Positions 55,587 to 64,000 of a DNA stretch of 64,000 nt are shown one piece after another. Below the pieces are notes generated by a model. The model was not told where the DNA came from, searched no databases, and was given only the letters and a program-made list of their open reading frames with translations. A program made the position numbers and the translations under genes. The stretch comes from Salvelinus alpinus. Lineage: Eukaryota; Chordata; Actinopteri; Salmoniformes; Salmonidae. The DNA lies in NCBI RefSeq assembly GCF_045679555.1, contig NC_092120.1, positions 10,219,805-10,283,804 of the forward strand, in the 5' to 3' direction. Within the stretch, counting starts at the first letter, position 1; each line of letters opens with the position of its first letter.

Positions 55587-56336
55587 ATGAATGTGTCCAA
55601 GCTGCTTGATAAGGACTCCATGAAAGTGCTAGCTACTGCCCTCATTCAATGCCATTTTGACTATGCTAGTACTTCCTGGTTTGGGGGCTTATCTAAACCT
55701 ATGAAGGGGAAGCTCCAGATAGCCCAGAATAAGTTGATCAGGGTAGTTTTGAAGGTGAGTCCACGTACTCACATAGGCAGGAGCTGCTTTCAGGAACTAA
55801 ACTGGCTGCCTGTATTTATGAGTATTTAGGAGTATTTATGGTCCTGCGCCCAGATATTTAAGTGATTACTTTCCTCGTGTTAGGGATGCACACAATCACA
55901 GCACCAGATCAGGTGTTGCTGATGTGTGCTTATACAGGTTCAGGAGTAATGTTGGGAAAGGTACTTTCTTGTATACTGGAGCCTCAGAATGGAATGAGTT
56001 GCATCTGCCTATAAAAACAACGTCCTCTCTGAACAGCTTTAAAAATAAAGTAAAAATATGTTTGATGTCCTCTGTGCCCATATGAATAACCCCTATGATG
56101 TAACTGGAATGATGAGATAGATGTTCTTCTTTTATGTTTTTGTTTTATTATTTCATTGCCATACTGTGTTCGATCTTGTATAGCCATCTTGTCTCAAGAG
56201 GACCACAATGGAAATAAGTCCCAGACTTTATTGTGTGTTATCCTCAATGATTTTATTCATGTGCATGTATGGCTTTTAAGTTTTATGTGTGCTTGTTTTT
56301 TAAAATGGTCAAATTAATAAACTAAACTAAACTAAA
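55587..56336 (+). mobile_element. 5'-truncated LINE 3' end with (AAACT)n tail
   Basis: The translation 55587-55829 (KVLATALIQCHFDYASTSWF, then LQIAQNKLIRVVLKVSPRTH) is the C-terminal region after the RT of an L2/Rex-like LINE. Further C-terminal sequence continues in shifted frames to about 56090. The 3' end is AATAAACTAAACTAAACTAAA near 56317-56335. No endonuclease or RT core. This is a typical 5'-truncated copy, plus strand. Confidence 0.75.
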
Positions 56337-57344
56337 GTCCCTCAAATCCATTCAAAGTAATTTAATTGTGTTCAGTTCAGTAAAAAAAAAGTAATTTATC
56401 ACAGAGTCCTTGGAATGTCAATAGATGTGTCAATCAGGTGACATCATTGTCTTTTAAAAGCAAATTAATCCATAAAATAACATCTTTATGACCACAAAAC
56501 ATCAAATTATTTTTGTAACTTTTTCCCCTGTGTTATACATTCTGGAGGAGGTAGTCCCCTTGCTGAACATGTGCATTTCTAAATTAAAGCATTTAATCAT
56601 CCTTTTATTCATCACTGACCTAAGAGAGTATAAATTTAAGGATGAAAAATACATCTGGATCCAGTAAGGTGACCTTTTTCCTGTGCACCTAAAGTTGATG
56701 AATATGACCAAACTTCTGTTTGTAAAACTTCCATAAAACACAGCACACACAACTCAGTGACAACTTAGGTGATTGAGGAGGTCGTATAATGCTCAACATA
56801 GAGTAGACAAAGTCTCATCTATCGTTCATAACACATACATTGTTCTTTTTACCACATTTTTTGGGCGAAGAGTTAGACACAGCATCTTACTTTCTGAGGA
56901 AGGCCTCCATTGTGTTTCCTCTGCCAGTAACCCCCTCCCCCCAAACACACACACCTCACTGACTAAGCGCTGTGGTTACGTGTGTTTACCCAGACTTGTG
57001 GGTTTCACAAGTGTTTGACATTACTAATGGCCGATATAGAAGATGGTGGTCTCAAACCTTGTAGCAGGTTGTCATTACCCCTTCTGTCCCAGTCCCAATC
57101 CTTTGTGAGGGACCTGAAAACAGACGCCAAGTCCTAGCAACCTCTGTTTATTGGGACTTGAGGGGAATTTGAAGGGTTGGGCTGTTGATCTGACGTTTGT
57201 TTGGTTTGTCACAGAGTCAAGGGGTTACAGAGTCAGATTATGTGTGAGGTCACAGGAGACAGTGAAAGGCGCTTGGCAACAAGTCAAAGGTAACGGCAAG
57301 AACAAGTATGTTGAATCATTGGAACAGTACACATACTTGAGGAG
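56337..57344. other. npr1 intron 4, contains an exon 3-like 30-bp fragment
   Basis: No transposon recognised. At 57102-57131 a stretch matches npr1 exon 3 (separate entry). Confidence 0.5.
57102..57131 (+). pseudogene. Stray fragment of npr1 exon 3
   Basis: 30 bases match 45829-45858 at 28 positions. Both differences (AAG/AAA and GAT/GAC) are silent in the exon's reading frame, so the fragment still reads FVRDLKTDAK, followed by Ser and a stop. Matching ends abruptly on both sides and no splice sites flank it, so it is not a working exon. Confidence 0.7.
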
Positions 57345-59300
57345 GTGACAAGTCATCAGGGACATCTGATGGGCTCTCCTTCACTGCAGCCGAGGTGAGT
57401 AAAACATTTAAACGTGTTAACCCTCGCAAGGCTGCAGGCCCAGACGGCATTCCCAGCCGCGTCCTCAGAGCATGCGCAGACCAGCTGGCTGGTGTGTTTA
57501 CGGACATATTCAATCAACCCTTATCCCAGTCTGCTGTTCCCACATGCTTCAAGAGGGCCACCATTGTTCCTGTTCCCAAGAAAGCTAAGGTAACTGAGCT
57601 AAACGACTACCGCCCCGTAGCACTCACTTCCGTCATCATGAAGTGCTTTGAGAGACTAGTCAAGGACCATATCACCTCCACCCTACCGGACACCCTAGAC
57701 CCACTCCAATTTGCTTACCGACCCAATAGGTCCACAGACGACGCAATCGCAACCACACTGCACACTGCCCTAACCCATCTGGACAAGAGGAATACCCATG
57801 TGAGAATGCTGTTCATCGATTACAGCTCAGCATTTAACACCATAGTACCCTCCAAACTCGTCATCAAGCTCGAGACCCTGGGTCTCGACCCCGCCCTGTG
57901 CAACTGGGTCCTGGACTTCCTGACGGGCCGCCCCCAGGTGGTGAGGGTAGGTAACAACATCTCCACCCCGCTGATCCTCAACACTGGGGCCCCACAAGGG
58001 TGCGTTCTGAGCCCTCTCCTGTACTCCCTGTTCACCCACGACTGCGTGGCCATGCACGCCTCCAACTCAATCATCAAGTTTGCGGATGACACTACAGTGG
58101 TAGGCTTGATTACCAACAATGACGAGACGGCCTACAGGGAGGAGGTGAGGGCCCTCGGAGTGTGGTGTCAGGAAAATAACCTCACACTCAACGTCAACAA
58201 AACAAAGGAGATGATTGTGGACTTCAGGAAACAGCAGAGGGAGCACCCCCCTATCCACATCGACGGGTCAGTAGTGGAGAAGGTGGAAAGTTTTAAGTTC
58301 CTCGGTGTACACATCACGGACAAACTGAATTGGTCCACCCACACAGACAGCGTTGTGAAGAAGGCGCAGCAGCGCCTCTTCAACCTCAGGAGGCTGAAGA
58401 AATTCGGCTTGTCACATAAAGCACTCACAAACTTCTACAGATGCACAATCGAGAGCATCCTGTCGGGCTGTATCACCGCCTGGTACGGCAACTGCTCCGC
58501 CCACAACCGTAAGGCTCTCCAGAGGGTAGTGAGGTCTGCAGAACGCATCACCAGGGGCAAACTACCTGCCCTCCAGGACACCTACACCACCCGATGTCAC
58601 AGGAAGGCCATAAAGATCATCAAGGACAACAACCACCCAAGCCACTGCCTGTTCACCCCGCTATCATCCAGAAGGCGAGGTCAGTACAGGTGCATCAAAG
58701 CAGGGACCGAGAGACTGAAAAACAGCTTCTATCTCAAGGCCATCAGACTGTTAAACAGCCACCACTAACATTTAGCGGCCGCTGCCAACATACTGACTCA
58801 ATTCCAGCCACTTTAAAAATGGGAATTGATGGAAATTATGTAAAAATGTACCACTAGCCACTTTAAACAATGCCACTTAATATAATGTTTACATACCCTA
58901 CATTACCCATCTCATATGTATATACTGTACTCTATATCATCTACTGCATCTTGCCATCTTTATGTAATACATGTACCACTAGCCACTTTAAACTATGCCA
59001 CTTTATGTTTACATACCCTACAGTACTCATCTCATATGTATATACCGTACTCTATACCATCTACTGCATCTGCCATGCCGTTCTGTACCACCACTCATTC
59101 ATATATCTTTATGTACATATTCTTTATCCCTTTACACTTGTGTGTGTGTGTAAGGTAGTAGTTGTGGAATTGTTAGGTTAGATTACTTGTTGGTTATTAC
59201 TGCATTGTCGGAACTAGAAGCACAAGCATTTCGCTACACTCGCATTAACATCTGCTAACCATGTGTATGTGACTAATAAATTTGATTTGATTTGATTTGA
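57345..59300 (+). mobile_element. 5'-truncated LINE with intact RT frame and (TTTGA)n tail
   Basis: Starts within the region before RT (about 57345), carries a 457-residue open frame, a 3' UTR of about 530 bp, and AATAAATTTGATTTGATTTG at 59275-59300. The tail is that of the salmonid RSg-1-like LINE. The endonuclease is missing. Confidence 0.85.
57395..58768 (+). pseudogene. LINE reverse transcriptase region, open but 5'-truncated
   Basis: The 457-residue frame begins inside the protein ([20 protein letters not shown], an RT finger motif). It continues with [46 protein letters not shown] (first catalytic Asp), [16 protein letters not shown] and catalytic FADD at residues 229-232. The C-terminal domain ends LLNSHH at a normal stop. 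Everything of the RT is present and unbroken, but the endonuclease and native start are absent, so it cannot act alone. A Jockey-superfamily LINE, probably the family known as RSg-1 in trout. Sense orientation relative to npr1. Confidence 0.88.
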
Positions 59301-59640
59301 TGTGCTGTATCTCTAGCCACTTTAAACAATGCTGCTTTATATGTTTACATACCCTACATTACTCATCTCATATGTATATACTGTACTCTATACCATCTAC
59401 TGCATCTTGCCTATGCCGTTCGGCCATCACTCATTTATATATTTTTATGTACATATTCGTATTCATTCCTTTACACTTGTGTGTATAAGGTAGTTGTTGT
59501 GAAATTGTTAGGTTATATTACTTGTTAGATATTACTGCATGGTCGGAACTAGAAGCACAAGCATTTCGCTACACTCGCATTAACACCTGCTAACCATGTG
59601 TATGTGACAAATAAATTTGATTTGATTTGATTTGATTTGA
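59301..59640 (+). mobile_element. Second LINE 3'-UTR-only copy, in tandem
   Basis: Repeats the 3' UTR of the preceding LINE (TCTAGCCACTTTAAACAATG, GTATATACTGTACTCTATACC, GGAACTAGAAGCACAAGCAT) with many small differences. It ends in AATAAATTTGATTTGATTTG repeats at about 59610-59640. It starts right at the tail of the first copy. Confidence 0.85.
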
Positions 59641-62600
59641 TCTCATCAAGTAAGTACCCAGGTTGTTTGCTCTGCACTCCTTTCTCCTTCCCTCTTTCAC
59701 CCTGCTTCCACATTTCCCTTTTATTCCCTCCATCTGTCCTCCATTACTGCCCGCCGGCTCCCTCTTCTTCCTTTAATCTCCTTGGCTGACCCCTCTTTAC
59801 AAATGGCCATCCTTCTCTCCTCAATCACTATGAGTTGGACCAGAGCACACAAACAACAGAGATGAACACTTCAGGCAGACAGTGGGAGGGCAGAGCAGGC
59901 AGCAGCCAAGAACAGATGGAGTCTCCTCACACTGATTCTGTTAGCCCATCCGAACATAGGCAATGAAAGGCTGAGGGGTTTGTTTGGTTGCATGCGAAGA
60001 CAATGCTTATTTTATTAATTTTGCCCACACCAGTGCATACTGTAACGTAAGCTGTTTGGTAGCTTTCGTTTATTGTTATGCTTCCGATTCAGTGCTTTTT
60101 AGTTATATTCTGTGTTATGTTTTGTTCGAAAGTGAAGACAGCTTTAAGTTGGTCTAGTGAAATACAAACCTTTCATCTGAAACTTGACTTCAGCAGTTAA
60201 CTACAGTATATGACTCATATGAGTAATTGTACATTGTAAACTTGTGAAAATGTGTGAAAAGAATATTACAGTGTCAGAGGTGGATGTCCTGCTGCGTATG
60301 CCAGCTTGTTAATGCCAGTCTCCCTATCTTTTCTATCAGTCATTGTCCTTACTCATAGTTATTCCTTCACACCTTCTTCTCGTCTCATTATTTCCTGGTC
60401 TAGCGCTCCTCTCCTCTGTGAACAGTTCTCTAATTCCATCCCACGGGATTTGCCTTCCTCTTTTTCCTTCCTCCTCCACCAATCTGTCCATATTTTCACT
60501 GTCTTATCAAGGTGTTCCTCCTCACTTCACTCCTCTGTCAATCTCTGTCATATTTTTACTGTCTCAACGTGTCTTATCCTCCTGAACTCTTATTTTACCC
60601 TCTCCTCCTACATGACCTCTCTGTCTCATCTAAACTCTCTGTCCTTTGCCATGGAAAGATATAATTTCTCTTTTGGCTGTCATGTTGCAAAAAATCCCCC
60701 TAGACAAAAAGAGGAAATCCCCAAAATAGGAGAGTAATCTAATCAGGTGAAACCAGAGCTCCCGTGGCCGTGTCAGCAGGAGCCATCTACCTCAATCTCC
60801 CTCTGACGCCAGTCTCCACCCTCCGCTCATCCCTCTATCTCTCTCTTTCCATCTGTCTCCACCTCCCTTTCTCACCCCACCATCCATCACTCTTTGTCCT
60901 TTTTCTCTGCCCCTGTCTTCTGTGCAGTGGCCCTGGTCACGTAGGCAGCTGGTATTTCCAATGGTAGGTCTGGCCTGGGTCGAGCTGATAATGAGCTGTG
61001 TGAATCTGAAGCCTTGTCATCCGAGCCACAGTGGAGCACAGGGCTGGAGTGTAGAGTGCACTGTAGAAAGGAGACAGGCAGACAGGTGGCCAAAGGGGGA
61101 TAGGAACAGAGAGAAATAATGAAGCACTGTTGTGCTTGTGCCCTTTGGTTCATCATGTGTACGGAAACTCTACAGCTACATGGTACATGGTACATGGTAG
61201 GCCCCCATTGTTCCAGAAGTCTTTGGTAACTGGAGAATCTTGTCAATGCTATTAGTGGGCAACGGAGTGCCTGTAAAAAGGATTGACAGAGACCCTACAG
61301 ATCTTAGTCTAATAGCATTTAGCGATAGAGACCCTTTCATGTCATTCATAACTGGAGGTCTTGCTCTCTATTTCTCTCTTTCTCTCTCTTTCTTTCCCTC
61401 CCTCCCTTACTCCCTATCTCTCCATCAGAGGCTAAGGGAAAAAATCCCATAAGTCTAGATGAATAATGAATACTATACATTATTCATAAGTAAGTCCTAG
61501 AATAGTAATTTTTTTCCATCCTTAGTTACTTATATATTTGATGAAACAACTATGTTTATTTGATGACTGTTGTTGACTGATATGATAAGGTTCAAAGTAA
61601 ACACAGATTGCTGTACATTTTTGGACATGACAACAGGTGTGTGCCATCCTTAGTTAGCTAGGCAGGGGCTGTTATGTATGCAGAACACACTTTTATCCAG
61701 GGACATAAGCCGCAGGTGGTTTGCAGACTATTTCACGGCTGCCTGGGTAGAAGAATGCCATAGTTATTTCTCACAGTAAATGCAATTATTTCAAGGAGAG
61801 GTGCTTGTGGGGAGGCATTAAAAGCATTCCAAAAAATATTTCTAATTAACCGATGAATTTTTTTACAAAAGTAATCACATTCTTCTCCAATGCAAGGCCA
61901 AAATTTCAAGCCTGTGTTTTCAGACAATAGACGACTAAGTAGAGTGAACAAAAAACAGCCTGCAAGTTAACCTCCTGGTCAAGCTGATGAAGAGCTGCAA
62001 TATCATATCCCACTACAGTGAGTGCTCCCACTTCACGTTTAGCAGCAGTGATAATAAATACACAATATATCACCTATTCCCATGTGTTCACTCTGTAGAT
62101 AAGAACAGAGGCTGTTTATGTGCCTCTAATGGAGCTCTATCAGCAGCTGCTCTCATGGCTTCACAGCAGCTAGGGATTGTAATCACCTGGTTGCCACCAT
62201 ACATATCAATAAACTACACTGTGACTCGGTGGAAAATGAAATGGTGCCGTGACACTTCCACTGTGCACTTTGTTAACGGTTATTGTTATTCATAAGAGTG
62301 CGCTGTGCTTTCCCCAGATTTAAAGTCAAAGTACTTTCCAGTTATGCCCTGAATCAGAGAAGTGTTTGATTGTAGGTTTCATTAATGTCTAGGGGCGCAC
62401 TGCGACAACCTCCATTGTGTTGCTAGTCTTCCCTCCGTGTGCCCTTTTCAAATGCCTTGACAGTTGCCTTGTGCATTCATTGGCTAGAACCCTAAAAAAC
62501 ACAACATGCCACTAATGTGGACTCACCTCTGGCTTTTTCATGGACATTTTCTTTCAGACACTTGACCTTTTTTTCTACCTTGTCAAGATGTTTCTGGAAT

Positions 62601-64000
62601 CTTTTGTTTGACTGCAAGATCTTCTTGTTATACCCCAACAAAAATAGAACCAGACGAAAGCGATGGACAGATTTCCACTGGTCTAATGTCCATTGTTTGT
62701 GTTTCTTGGCCCAAGCAAGTCTCTTCTTCTTATTGGTGTTTTTTTGTTGTATGCGTTGTGCAGTCTTGGATGGAGGGAGTTGACACCTGATTTAGGAATA
62801 GGCAGCCCAGGAGCATGTGTCTGGAGACATCTCCCCCAGGTTAGCCGTCAGTACGGAACAGGTCATGCAATGTTCTTTCAGATGTTAACTTCCTCCATCA
62901 GGGACACACTGCTGTGCAAATCAAACATACTTGGAAAGTTTTTAGTTTAGGTAATTAGAAGGATTTGAACAGTGAGGGGAATAAGATGAGACAAACAGGA
63001 TGTTTTACTGTTGTTGATGATATATGAATTTACATAATGTACCAAGATACTGTATATACAGTACATAAAGATAGGCAACCAGTATAGACCTTATACATAG
63101 AGAGAGGGAGGATGTCAAGATGGAAGGATCAGGTTACAGCTGCTTTTCTCTCTGGCTTATGTTCCATTAACTAATGGGCCTGGATGGGTGAGAGAGATTC
63201 AGACACTTTAGGAGGACAGTGGAAGATGTATAGAACTTGCTTCTTCATTATTGAAAACAGCATGTTTTGGCAGTACAGTCTTCATCTGATATACTGTACT
63301 TCCAATACGCATCACTCATGATGTTACATCAATACAGTCCATTTACCAAACTAACACACTTGCTGTCAAGCTACTGAGCTGTACCGTAGCTCACAATGTG
63401 CCACCTTTCTCCACATGAACTGAATGCCTGCTCTGATTGCTAGCACATTGTGCAAATGCACAATGACAGCAGTAAGAGGTTTGTGAGGCTAAGAAAAATG
63501 GATGGATGCATACATGGAGAGACAGAGGGATGGTTAAAGGCCACTTTTTTTTACTGTAAATGTATCTCCATTATTTTATATCCTTCCCATACCTAGTTTG
63601 CCTTAACACAGACAGACCAGCCAGGGACCATCCCCCAAAGAAGTGCTACTCCCAATTCCTGGAAGTCGTGATGACGTCACCCACATAGCACCCACATGAC
63701 TCATTGGTCGATGTTAATTGTATAATGTTCTATTAAATAGGTACTAAATCATGACTCCACTCCCCTTACTTCCACACCTTAACCTGTCCCAGACAACCAA
63801 ACACCATGCAGCCCCCCATGCAGATGCTGGTCAAATGTCATTTTCCCAGACCAACCACAAGGTTAATCATTCTCTAACCACTGCACTTCTGTGTGTGTGT
63901 GAGTAGGGCAATAACGTCTGTGGGAAAGTGTGTGTTCTTGAGTATGTGCGTTTGTGCACGCGTGCATGCTACCCTATCTTCTGCATGTCCCTCTAGCCGA
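59641..64000. other. npr1 intron 4, no feature recognised
   Basis: Pyrimidine-rich tracts (59680-59820, 60360-60640, 60770-60920, 61360-61430) and otherwise ordinary intron sequence. I searched by eye for the next npr1 exon (conserved V-T-G-Y segment, later a transmembrane helix) and did not find it. The window's last bases (TGTCCCTCTAG/CCGA) could be a splice acceptor, but too little follows to judge. Confidence 0.45.

Noticed and set aside
60306..60737. 143-residue serine/leucine-rich frame
   Set aside because: It arises from a pyrimidine-rich tract, with no domain, no repeat family and no splice context.
63985..64000. Next npr1 exon beginning at the very end of the window
   Set aside because: The AG at 63995-63996 follows a pyrimidine-rich stretch, but the four bases after it are too few and do not match the expected Val-Thr-Gly start.

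Overview
The window looks like salmonid fish (salmon, trout or char) nuclear DNA. The evidence is the set of interspersed repeats: tRNA-derived SINEs of the HpaI and AvaIII types, several Sleeping Beauty-related Tc1 families, a LINE with a TTTGA-repeat tail, and a third tRNA-derived SINE with the GGTGGNGCAGTGGTC box. The window holds one host gene; almost everything else recognisable is transposable element, often several layers deep.

Host gene: the first four coding exons of a natriuretic peptide receptor guanylyl cyclase, best matching npr1 (NPR-A, the ANP receptor), lie on the + strand at 10973-11738, 44646-44833, 45778-45891 and 48294-48429. Their phases agree and all have GT/AG splice sites. 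They encode the signal peptide and most of the extracellular hormone-binding domain. The transmembrane, kinase-homology and cyclase parts must lie beyond 64000. Intron 1 is about 33 kb, mostly because of repeats.

Upstream (1-10972): a mosaic of Tc1 and SINE fragments (784-2271), a decayed Ty3/gypsy element of the Gmr1-like type with integrase ahead of reverse transcriptase (2448-6182), a solo LTR (6348-6842), an AvaIII-type SINE and possible MITEs.

Intron 1 (11739-44645): a MITE; a hAT element (about 14729-17870) carrying a solo LTR; a Sleeping Beauty-like Tc1 copy (18125-19724); a LINE copy lacking its 3' half (about 20047-22470); a SINE with clean target duplications; small MITEs; and a large nest at 27192-39984. 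The nest is one hAT element into which a full-length LINE with an intact 1102-residue ORF and a 2A-like motif (27631-32422) and a Sushi-like chromodomain gypsy element (33228 to about 37741) inserted. Next, a second hAT family (993 bp) has inserted into an identical copy of itself (41202-43195), inside a Tc1 remnant.

Rest of the gene (44646-64000): a long (GT)n tract 14 bp after the exon 3 donor, a deleted Tc1-like element, a Tc1 copy split by a SINE, a TTAA-flanked non-autonomous element, another solo LTR, another Tc1, two LINE 3' portions, and a 30-bp duplicate of part of exon 3 at 57102-57131. From about 59650 to 64000 I recognise nothing.

I see no evidence of a wholly new biological system. 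The strongest unusual observations are the precise hAT self-insertion, the dated nest with an intact 2A-bearing LINE and a YY1-like motif at its 5' end, and the stray exon 3 fragment. Family assignments come from recognition by eye, without alignment.
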